Source: Methanoregulaceae archaeon
GTDB taxonomy: Archaea > Halobacteriota > Methanomicrobia > Methanomicrobiales > Methanospirillaceae
Direction: 5' to 3'
DNA: 5,345 nucleotides
Assembly: GCA_013331415.1 (NCBI GenBank)
Contig: DUGL01000009.1
Coordinates: 1 to 5,345, forward strand
A model generated the notes under the pieces. The model worked only from the letters and a program-made list of their open reading frames with translations, searched no databases and had not been told where the DNA came from. The position numbers and the translations under genes were made by a program. Below are positions 1 through 5,345 of the stretch, one piece after another (the first letter of the stretch is position 1; each line of letters opens with the position of its first letter).

Positions 1-453
1 AGCCGTTGGTGTGGCCGTTGGTGTGGGGAGCACTGACCCGGTGTTCAGGTTCAGCCGGGTGCTCGCCGCAGGCTGGAAGAGGTACGAAGTTGTCCATCCC
101 GTCCCTGCGTTCACATCTCTGACCTGGGCTTTCACCCCGTTAACAAAGAACTCTATCTGGAGAGAACAGCCACAGGACACACAGCAGCTCTCGTACTCGT
201 CTGCATCGACGTTAATGATGAGGCGCTGATCGAACGTACCCGGACCGCCGTATACACCCGGGGATGTGGTGACGAACTGGCCTTGTGGCATCCCCCACAT
301 CTTTGCGACGATCGTTGTCCCGGCAGGTGCAGGTGCCCCGTTTATCGTCACCGCACCGTAGAACTCGTGCGGCTGGACGGGGATGGCTGCGCTGGCAATC
401 CCTACAGTAAGGACCAGCAGGATGAAAAAGATGAAGAGTTTCCGGAACATCAT
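1..453 (-). CDS. Secreted protein with CCxxCxC motif and Thr/Pro linker (partial; C-terminus beyond window start)
   Basis: Reading the minus strand from ATG at 453 gives 151 open codons running off position 1 with no stop, so only the N-terminus is present. Residues 1-23 are a clear signal peptide: Arg4-Lys5, then a hydrophobic run (LFIFFILLVLTVGIASA), so the protein is exported. Residues 29-110 look like a small beta-sandwich typical of methanogen secreted proteins: HEFYGAVTINGAPAPAGT near the start and EFFVNGVKAQV near the end. Between them sits an unusual CCVSCGC segment (Cys90, 91, 94, 96). Residues 143-151 (PTPTATPTA) begin a Thr/Pro linker, probably leading to another domain or a surface anchor outside the window. 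The gene begins 21 nt after the stop of the 1059-residue surface protein, in the same direction, so the two are probably one operon. ATG at 450 is an equally possible start. No specific function is recognised. Confidence 0.85.
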   Translation of the reverse strand, partial: MMFRKLFIFFILLVLTVGIASAAIPVQPHEFYGAVTINGAPAPAGTTIVAKMWGMPQGQFVTTSPGVYGGPGTFDQRLIINVDADEYESCCVSCGCSLQIEFFVNGVKAQVRDVNAGTGWTTSYLFQPAASTRLNLNTGSVLPTPTATPTA

Positions 454-459
454 TCCTCC
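454..459 (-). promoter_or_regulatory. Ribosome binding site GGAGGA of the partial secreted-protein gene
   Basis: The minus strand reads GGAGGAATGATG. The Shine-Dalgarno core GGAGG lies only 1 nt before the ATG at 453 but 4 nt before the ATG at 450. The spacing therefore favours the second ATG, although neither distance is ideal. The presence of this site argues that the downstream gene is translated independently of the upstream one. Confidence 0.6.
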
Positions 460-474
460 ATTCTCTTCATCCCT

Positions 475-3400
475 TCACGAGCTCAGCGACGCAAGTACCC
501 AGGGGTAGTAGGACTGGTCACCGTTCATGAACAGCCAGTATCCCTTCGTCGGCTGCATGTGGGCAGTGTTGTCTGGATCTACGTTCGTGATCGCACTATC
601 ATAGCCCTGTGAGACCGCATTCCACCCTATGACCATTGACCATGTCTTTCGGGGATTGTCATCAACCGTGATGAGCGTTGATTTCGCTGTTTTGGAGACC
701 ACATCGGAGAACCCGATGGCGTTCCAGCCAGCATAGACATTCTTTGTCGGCGGGGTTGCTGCTCCCCCGCTCTTGAAGGTCAGGGGCACATCCATTGCAC
801 CGTTCGAGTAGATCCATATCCCGTCGAGCGGTCTGACGATGCTCGATGCGGTCATGCTCTCCCAGAGGCCGATCTCGGCGTTGTACAGGTATATCGACCG
901 TCCGGCGGTATCCACCGAGCCAAAGACGACCCCGGCCGTATTCATCGCGTCAGCGAGTGTCTTTGGCGTCGATACAAAGTTCCAGCCATTCTTCAGGGAG
1001 ATCAGATCAGAGCCGGGTACCGGCGTCTGGGTGGGGGTGGGTGTCGGCCCGACTCCGGATACGGCGATGTAGTGGTTCTTGGTGATCGATGAGGTCCCCT
1101 GGGTATTTGACACGGTGAGGCCGACCGTGTAGGTGCCCGGGTTCAGGTAGGTGTGGACCGGGTTCATCTCGGTCGAGAATACGCCGTCGCCAAAGTTCCA
1201 GTACCATGATGTCGGTGCCCCGGTCGAGATATCCGTGAACTGGACGGTCAGCGGGGCCTCACCCGAAGTGGGCATCCCGGAGAAGTCAGCCTTCAGCGCA
1301 GTGTTGCTCTCGACCTTGAAGTTCAGGGTGACGACCTTGTCATCGATGTTCGGGTTCTCAAAGCCGATCAGGAGGGCGTTCAACGCCTGCGTCCCGGCAA
1401 GCCGGGTGGTCCCCTCAATGATAAAGAGCTTGCTCCAGCGGACCGGTGTCGCGGTGACCACGAACTTGCGGTTGGCATCAGGGTACCAGATCTCTTCCTC
1501 AAGATATGAATATGTCGTACACATCATCCACCAGTAGTACCAGCCGGACTGTTCGAAGATCTTGGTTTCGGGGATGATATCCAGGCGCTGGTTGTACATC
1601 GGGTGCTGGACCACGACGGTATAGGTTCCCGGCTCGAGTGCCAGGGTATTCAGGTAGTTCTTGAGGTCAACGGAGAACTCCCCGGTCGCACAATCGACGT
1701 AGAAGGTCTCAAAGATATACTTCTGCCCTGCCACTTTGTCGGCGCCAAAGACCCATATGCCGAGCGGGACGGTATTATACGTCTTGCCGACAGCCGTTCC
1801 GCGGAGACCGGAAGCATGACCGGCTACGGTGATAGAGGTCGGTTCGCAGCACTCAATCTGCACGACCACGGGGTGAATGCCTGCCGTGATCGTTGGTTCG
1901 AGGAAGGTGAATGGCTTCTTTGCCCAGGCTGCGCAGGCGAGGCCCGGGGGCTCGCAGTCATTGCACGCAATCCCTTCGAGAGCCGGGGCATCGTTTGGCA
2001 TACTGGATGCATAGATGGTGTACTGTCCAAGGTCGATGCTCAGTTCCCGGGTGTACCAGTAATACTCCCAGGTCCCGTCAGCTTTAACTGGAACCTTGGT
2101 GAAGGTCGTTGCATCCCAGTTCTTCACCACATTCGTAACGGTCATGTTCTCACCGGCACAGTCCTGGCAGGGCCCGGTGATGAAGAGGTACGTCACCTTG
2201 GAATCAGTGTTCGTCCCGAATACCTTCACCGTCTCCCCGAGGTAGGTAGCACTCGTGATCTGGCCACAGACGTCGGTGTTGATGGTGACGACCCCTTTCT
2301 GGACGTTCACGCAGGCCTCAGCAAAGGGCCTGGTTAAATCCAGTTCACAGATGTCCTCGGGTTCCCAGCGGTTTGTATGGATCAGGTACGACCCGGGAGC
2401 AGTGCAGGTAGAGGTCTGCCATTCGATGGTCCGCTCTCCGTGCTCATCCAGGGTGACCAGGGCGAAATAGCGTTCTGTTTCCGTTTCCGGGGGCAAAATA
2501 TCCCGGAGGTTCTCGGTACACAGGCAGCCACACCACTCGACAAGGGTACAGCCAAAGCACGAATAATCCGGCCCCTGGTCCGGATAACCGTCACCACAGG
2601 GATGCTGATCACAGTCACAGGAGATGTTGTGACATCTTAATGATTCGAAAGAGACCCCTTCCTGTCCCAGTACGATCGTCGGGGGCTGGTCGCAGCAGTC
2701 GCCGGACATCGGCCCGCTACAGCACGCGCCAGGGCACGAATCGCAGCCCACCATCCAGATGATGTAGGTCGCATTCGGGATACCCTGAATCGTGGTGAAG
2801 AACTTGTTGCCCCTGATAACCGATCCGGGACTGACGGTCAGGACGGGCTGCTCCTCTTCGAGGGTAACCGTCTTAGTCGTGCCGACGAATCCAAGGTTGT
2901 TCTGGTTGCACTCGATGGTGACCTTGTATTCTCCTGCACTGTAGACAGGGTTACTGGATGCATCAACGTAATCGGTCTTCCAGGCCTGGGCAGGTACCGG
3001 TGCTACACCGTTGCCGGACGACCAGTACCAGGGACTGGAACTCACGGGCAGATTAATGAGCGATTTCGCAGTCAGGGATGGGGTCCAGAGCGTGGAATAG
3101 GTCACTCCTCCCGGACTCTTCACCACGATCTTTGCATTGAAGTTGACTCCGGGATCCAGCCGGTTGAGGAAGATGTGATGCAGGGTCGAGGGATTCAGCT
3201 CGAAATCCAGCACATCCCCTATGAGGGCAGTTCCATCCGTCACATCCGTGTTGTAGTCGAGGTTCTTGATCTTGAGTGTTGACTTGGGTGTGACGACCGA
3301 GAATGCACGCTGGGATGGATTTGTCTCCCCGGAGGTGTTGAGCTGCCACCAGGGGCCCTTGTCGGCACTCGTGATAAATGGCGATCCAGCTCCGTCATCA

Positions 3401-3654
3401 ATGTTGAAATTCCCGAGTTGATAACCGGCAAGCGCAATCTGCAGGGTCGGCGGGGTGGAATAATCGGTTCCCGACCACCATCCCAGGTATGTCGTGTTTG
3501 CTCCCACAGTATTGCTGATATCCAGGCCTTCTTCTCCAAGGAGAACGATGCCGTCCTGGGGAACGACTTTCCATTGTGCCGAGACTGGCATCGCAAGAAC
3601 AGAGAGGGCGATGACCAGCACGATACAGGCTAGTAAGTAGCGTTGAAGCTTCAT
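475..3654 (-). CDS. Large secreted DUF3821-type/PKD-domain surface protein with a cysteine-rich insertion
   Basis: Exported protein of 1059 residues, probably cell-surface or extracellular; no enzymatic motif seen. ATG at 3654 is preferred over GTG at 3666 because AAGGTGG lies 8 nt upstream and the GTG falls inside that site. Order: signal peptide 1-26 (cleavage near PVSA/QW); DUF3821-type region about 33-265, opening with GIVLLGEEGLDIS; beta-rich modules about 268-450, 452-585 and 590-745, the last containing GIWVFG and VVVQHPMYN as in related methanogen proteins; PKD domain about 787-864 with WNFGDG at 819-824 and HTY; linker PTPTPTQTPVP 870-880; C-terminal module 884-1059 with two GWN repeats. 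The mature protein has 29 Cys, all between 249 and 712, 15 of them in 304-379. Sequons at N53, N106, N294, N343 and N503 could be N-glycosylated. There is no C-terminal membrane helix or PGF-CTERM-like tail, so anchoring is unclear. Domain names are from memory of the families; the ligand is unknown. Confidence 0.9.
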   Translation of the reverse strand: MKLQRYLLACIVLVIALSVLAMPVSAQWKVVPQDGIVLLGEEGLDISNTVGANTTYLGWWSGTDYSTPPTLQIALAGYQLGNFNIDDGAGSPFITSADKGPWWQLNTSGETNPSQRAFSVVTPKSTLKIKNLDYNTDVTDGTALIGDVLDFELNPSTLHHIFLNRLDPGVNFNAKIVVKSPGGVTYSTLWTPSLTAKSLINLPVSSSPWYWSSGNGVAPVPAQAWKTDYVDASSNPVYSAGEYKVTIECNQNNLGFVGTTKTVTLEEEQPVLTVSPGSVIRGNKFFTTIQGIPNATYIIWMVGCDSCPGACCSGPMSGDCCDQPPTIVLGQEGVSFESLRCHNISCDCDQHPCGDGYPDQGPDYSCFGCTLVEWCGCLCTENLRDILPPETETERYFALVTLDEHGERTIEWQTSTCTAPGSYLIHTNRWEPEDICELDLTRPFAEACVNVQKGVVTINTDVCGQITSATYLGETVKVFGTNTDSKVTYLFITGPCQDCAGENMTVTNVVKNWDATTFTKVPVKADGTWEYYWYTRELSIDLGQYTIYASSMPNDAPALEGIACNDCEPPGLACAAWAKKPFTFLEPTITAGIHPVVVQIECCEPTSITVAGHASGLRGTAVGKTYNTVPLGIWVFGADKVAGQKYIFETFYVDCATGEFSVDLKNYLNTLALEPGTYTVVVQHPMYNQRLDIIPETKIFEQSGWYYWWMMCTTYSYLEEEIWYPDANRKFVVTATPVRWSKLFIIEGTTRLAGTQALNALLIGFENPNIDDKVVTLNFKVESNTALKADFSGMPTSGEAPLTVQFTDISTGAPTSWYWNFGDGVFSTEMNPVHTYLNPGTYTVGLTVSNTQGTSSITKNHYIAVSGVGPTPTPTQTPVPGSDLISLKNGWNFVSTPKTLADAMNTAGVVFGSVDTAGRSIYLYNAEIGLWESMTASSIVRPLDGIWIYSNGAMDVPLTFKSGGAATPPTKNVYAGWNAIGFSDVVSKTAKSTLITVDDNPRKTWSMVIGWNAVSQGYDSAITNVDPDNTAHMQPTKGYWLFMNGDQSYYPWVLASLSS

Positions 3655-3662
3655 TTCAAGTA

Positions 3663-3669
3663 CCACCTT
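3663..3669 (-). promoter_or_regulatory. Ribosome binding site that sets the start of the large surface protein
   Basis: The minus strand reads AAGGTGG, eight nucleotides (TACTTGAA) before the ATG at 3654. This archaeal-type Shine-Dalgarno site overlaps the alternative GTG start at 3666-3664, which makes the four-residue longer version unlikely. Confidence 0.6.
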
Positions 3670-3718
3670 GATTGTATAATTGAACGGATCTCCCGGTTGC
3701 CACCTGAGGGTAATCCAT

Positions 3719-3729
3719 TCTTTTATACA
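3719..3729 (-). promoter_or_regulatory. Candidate TATA box (proximal) for the surface-protein operon
   Basis: The minus strand reads GTGTATAAAAG about 65-75 nt upstream of the ATG at 3654. With the usual archaeal spacing of about 25 nt from box to start site, transcription would begin near 3699 and give a leader of about 45 nt. The preceding bases are not a strong purine-rich BRE, so this competes with the upstream candidate at 3749-3765. Confidence 0.4.
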
Positions 3730-3748
3730 CGCTGATTTGAAATAATCG

Positions 3749-3765
3749 CTATATATAGTTTTCTC
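3749..3765 (-). promoter_or_regulatory. Candidate BRE/TATA promoter (distal) for the surface-protein operon
   Basis: The minus strand reads GAGAAAA followed by CTATATATAG, a purine-rich BRE-like stretch directly upstream of a TATA-like box. The expected start site would be near 3729, giving a leader of about 75 nt. The TATA part is a perfect 10-bp palindrome (3749-3758), so it could in principle also serve the plus strand, but no plus-strand gene follows. Confidence 0.5.
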
Positions 3766-3798
3766 TCAATGACGGTGTCTTTTTGCTCAAAAATACAT

Positions 3799-3855
3799 TT
3801 CATACCCCTGCTGACCGCAAAAATTCTCACTCCGGGGACGAGTGAAGGGGATGAA
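3799..3855. repeat. Compound inverted repeat upstream of the surface-protein promoter
   Basis: On the plus strand, TTCAT(a)CCCCT at 3799-3809 pairs with AGGGGATGAA at 3846-3855, with one bulged base. Directly inside on the 3' side, TCACTC at 3827-3832 pairs with GAGTGA at 3840-3845 around the loop CGGGGAC. The 17 nt at 3810-3826 are unpaired. The CCCC arm could alternatively pair with the loop GGGG. The element lies upstream of both promoter candidates, so it would act as DNA or belong to a different transcript. Confidence 0.4.
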
Positions 3856-4034
3856 TATATCTTTAATTATCGAATATTTTGAAATAATAACCTGTTATTG
3901 TGGTTACTTTATGGATTATGATCTGAGAAAGGCGATCCTCGTGCTCCGGTAGAGCGGGGAAAAATATGCCCGCGCTCATGCCAGGGTCGCGGCACTCCCC
4001 CGGGCACGGTCGAAACACCCCAAAACAGCATGCA

Positions 4035-4131
4035 GGAATCAGGGAGTTGAGCGAGGGCCGGGGCCGTATCAGGGCTTGCGTGTGAGACCGAATCTCACAA
4101 CCCGGTATCAGCCGCCCCTTCCCCTGATTCC
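4035..4131. repeat. Nested inverted repeats, possible structured RNA
   Basis: GGAATCAGGG at 4035-4044 is the exact reverse complement of CCCTGATTCC at 4122-4131. Nested inside are GGGGC at 4060-4064 with GCCCC at 4114-4118, and a tight apical hairpin TGTGAGA-CCGAA-TCTCACA at 4081-4099. All three stems are compatible in one fold of about 97 nt. No known RNA family is recognised, and whether it is transcribed is unknown. Confidence 0.4.
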
Positions 4132-4293
4132 ATCCCTCATGCAATTTCCCTGGGGCCCTTTGCACAGAACCTGCTGCCGCTGGTCCGCCCCGGGTAGCAG
4201 AATCTGAATATGAGAGGTTCATACCCATTCTCCAGGGGTTGGATTGCCTTCATCAGGCTCTCCATTACGGGCTGTATCATCTTTCCAGCACCG

Positions 4294-4325
4294 CCCCGTG
4301 CGATACAACCCTTTGCAGCACGGGG
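4294..4325. repeat. 8-bp inverted repeat CCCCGTGC / GCACGGGG
   Basis: The perfect arms at 4294-4301 and 4318-4325 are separated by 16 nt. The pairing is strong in G+C, but the loop is long and there is no adjacent T run, so it does not look like a terminator. Its role is unknown and chance is possible. Confidence 0.35.
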
Positions 4326-4608
4326 ATTCTGCCGGCAGCCTCTTCCTGGTAGAGGATACTCCCCTGCTCTCCAGCATTCCCCTCCCATGAACAATGATAA
4401 GGCATTGAAGAGGCAGGTGGAACCTGATCTCGATCGTTGTGTGCATATGATTCACCGGTGCCTTGGAAGGAGGATCGCGTACGTATACCACTCTCCGATA
4501 CTTCTCCAGGGAAGGTGTGGAGACCCCTGGTGCAGGTATGCCTGTCCCTGGGTTCGGGATACGGGGGTTCTGAAACCGTTATGATGGCTCATCCCCTGCC
4601 TGAAAAGC

Positions 4609-4634
4609 CCTGGAATGCCCTCCGGGTGTCCAGG
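4609..4634 (-). repeat. Hairpin downstream of the fdhB terminator
   Basis: CCTGGA at 4609-4614 pairs with TCCAGG at 4629-4634, and CCC at 4618-4620 can pair with GGG at 4624-4626 inside. Read on the minus strand, it lies about 27 nt past the oligo-T tract and is soon followed by CTTTTC. It could be a 3'-end processing or back-up termination element for fdhB mRNA. Confidence 0.3.
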
Positions 4635-4660
4635 TTCCGGGCAAATGCATGTGGCGGCAG

Positions 4661-4669
4661 AAAAAAAAA
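4661..4669 (-). terminator. Oligo-T transcription terminator of fdhB
   Basis: On the minus strand, nine consecutive T begin 5 nt after the fdhB stop codon (TGA at 4677-4675, then TCCTC). A uridine run just downstream of the stop, without a required hairpin, is the standard archaeal termination signal. It marks fdhB as the last gene of its operon. Confidence 0.75.
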
Positions 4670-4674
4670 GAGGA

Positions 4675-5345
4675 TCAGTTGGAGTATGCAGACTTGCCGA
4701 GCTTCGGCTCGTAGGTTGCATCTCCCTCGGCCCTGATTGCATGGGAGAACTTGGCGAGTGGGATGTCCATCGCACAGAGTTCTTCGCACTGGCCGCAGTT
4801 CACGCAGGAGTCGGAGATGTGGGCGAACCGGCGCATGTGGAACATCGGGTTCGGTGGCACTTCGCCGGGCTTGACCATGTACTGCTTAGCCTTGAGGCTC
4901 TCCTCTACCGGGAAGCAGACCGGGCAGTTCTCGATGCAGGAGTAGCACTTGATGCACCGGGAGGTCTCTTTCTGGATGGAGCCCCAGAGATCTTTTCCGA
5001 GAGCATCAAAGTCCTTCTTCCGCCACTTCTCGCCGAGCTTGAGCATGGCTCCCTCGACTTTTCCGCGGATCTCGATCCCCTTGGGGTTCGGCGCCTCGGT
5101 CTTGAGTGCACCGGCCTTCACGGCCCGGGAGAGGAGGTCCGCACCCTTGTCGGAGCAGACCTCGACGAACGTGGCCTTGCCGGCCTTGTCGCCGATGACT
5201 CCCCAGTTCCCGCAGGCGAGGTCGGCCTGGCGCGGGACCTTGTAGAGACAGCGGCGGCAGTTGGATCGCCGGCCGAAGCCCTCTTCCTCGAGTTCATCGA
5301 TGGAGATGCCCTTGTGGCCTCCCTCATACTCGATGATGAACTGGC
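4675..5345 (-). CDS. fdhB: F420-dependent formate dehydrogenase, beta subunit (partial; N-terminus beyond window end)
   Basis: The minus-strand frame is open from 5343 to the TGA at 4675-4677, giving the C-terminal 222 residues; the family is usually about 400. FdhB carries FAD and Fe-S clusters and passes electrons from the formate-oxidising FdhA subunit to coenzyme F420, or in some methanogens to the heterodisulfide reductase complex, in the cytoplasm. Numbered from 5343: C29xxC32, C44 and C63 with the ADLACGNWG stretch match the FrhB/FdhB core. C130xxC133xxC136xxxC140-P and C180xxC183xxC186xxxC190 are two ferredoxin-type [4Fe-4S] motifs. Tandem clusters at the C-terminus favour FdhB over FrhB, which lacks them, and over FpoF, where they are N-terminal. 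GTG at 5121 is internal, not a start. The F420/FAD-binding N-terminus and fdhA would lie to the right. A paralogous F420 oxidoreductase beta subunit cannot be fully excluded. Confidence 0.88.
   Translation of the reverse strand, partial: QFIIEYEGGHKGISIDELEEEGFGRRSNCRRCLYKVPRQADLACGNWGVIGDKAGKATFVEVCSDKGADLLSRAVKAGALKTEAPNPKGIEIRGKVEGAMLKLGEKWRKKDFDALGKDLWGSIQKETSRCIKCYSCIENCPVCFPVEESLKAKQYMVKPGEVPPNPMFHMRRFAHISDSCVNCGQCEELCAMDIPLAKFSHAIRAEGDATYEPKLGKSAYSN

Larger units (their letters stand above)
3736..3888. repeat. 11-bp direct repeat TTTGAAATAAT (3736-3746 and 3878-3888)
   Basis: Two identical copies of TTTGAAATAAT lie 142 bp apart in the AT-rich region upstream of the surface-protein operon. 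The left copy is just downstream of the distal TATA candidate in the transcription direction, and the right copy overlaps the AATAACCTGTTATT dyad. They could be regulator sites, but AT-rich composition raises the chance of coincidence. Confidence 0.4.
3667..4660. other. About 1 kb intergenic region without a convincing gene
   Basis: This lies between the fdhB terminator and the surface-protein start. Bases about 3720-3910 are AT-rich with promoter-like boxes, an 11-bp direct repeat, and dyads at 3780-3793 (TTTTTGCTCAAAAA) and 3886-3899 (AATAACCTGTTATT). Bases about 3920-4660 are GC-rich with several inverted repeats. Short open frames exist on both strands, the longest about 120 codons, but they overlap each other, lack good ribosome binding sites, and read as low-complexity Arg/Pro/Gly/Cys-rich peptides without recognisable motifs. 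No tRNA, rRNA, SRP RNA or RNase P RNA signature was seen. A structured non-coding RNA or a decayed gene remains possible. Confidence 0.6.

Noticed and set aside
1603..2337. 244-codon plus-strand open frame
   Set aside because: It is a shadow of the large surface-protein gene, which has a signal peptide, recognisable domains and a proper start on the opposite strand.
2518..2745. Cysteine cluster considered as multiheme cytochrome c or ferredoxin
   Set aside because: There is no CxxCH motif and no CxxCxxCxxxCP pattern, and the protein is exported.
3655..3666. GTG at 3666 as start of the large surface protein
   Set aside because: It lies within the Shine-Dalgarno sequence of the ATG at 3654, and the extra residues precede an already complete signal peptide.
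4081..4099. Hairpin considered as a tRNA T-arm
   Set aside because: The loop lacks the TTCRA consensus, and no anticodon arm or acceptor stem can be assembled around it.
3863..4228. 121-codon minus-strand open frame
   Set aside because: It runs from GC-rich into AT-rich intergenic DNA, has no ribosome binding site, and gives an Arg/Pro/Gly-rich peptide with no motif. It overlaps other frames of similar length.
4137..4394. 85-codon minus-strand open frame from TTG
   Set aside because: The N-terminal half does not look coding. Only the last 47 codons are plausible, and they have a weak ribosome binding site, so it is kept as a possible remnant under findings and not called as a gene.
4210..4584. 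124-codon plus-strand open frame in the intergenic block
   Set aside because: Rare AGA/AGG/GGA codons are common in its first half, there is no Shine-Dalgarno site before either possible ATG, and no recognisable domain. It overlaps minus-strand open frames of equal quality.

Overview
The window most likely comes from a hydrogenotrophic, formate-using methanogenic archaeon, probably order Methanomicrobiales (Methanoregula, Methanosphaerula or Methanospirillum-like). Three things suggest this. The C-terminal half of an F420-dependent formate dehydrogenase beta subunit is present. There is a very large secreted protein of the DUF3821 + PKD type that is abundant in methanomicrobial genomes. Expression signals are archaeal: TATA-like promoter boxes and an oligo-T terminator. 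The genus is inferred, not read directly.

Layout, all genes on the minus strand (read right to left). (1) 5345-4675: C-terminal 222 residues of FdhB, cut by the right window edge, ending in TGA and followed within 5 nt by a run of nine T, a clean archaeal terminator. (2) 4660-3667: about 1 kb with no convincing gene. Its right part (about 3920-4660) is GC-rich and carries several inverted repeats. Its left part (about 3720-3910) is AT-rich and holds promoter-like boxes, short repeats and dyads. (3) 3654-475: one 1059-residue exported protein: signal peptide, DUF3821-type N-terminus, beta-rich extracellular modules with a dense cysteine cluster, a PKD domain, a Thr/Pro linker and a C-terminal module with two GWN repeats. 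(4) 453-1: the N-terminal 151 residues of a second exported protein, cut by the left window edge, starting 21 nt after the stop of gene 3 and so almost certainly cotranscribed with it.

FdhB is a cytoplasmic catabolic enzyme subunit that passes electrons between formate oxidation and F420. It looks like the end of its own operon and is unrelated in function to the genes that follow. The two exported proteins form a second transcription unit for the cell surface or extracellular space. The most distinctive feature is that both carry closely spaced cysteine motifs (15 Cys within 76 residues in the large one, CCxxCxC in the small one) set into otherwise recognisable secreted scaffolds. This points to a shared disulfide-stabilised or metal-binding surface function, which remains unproven.
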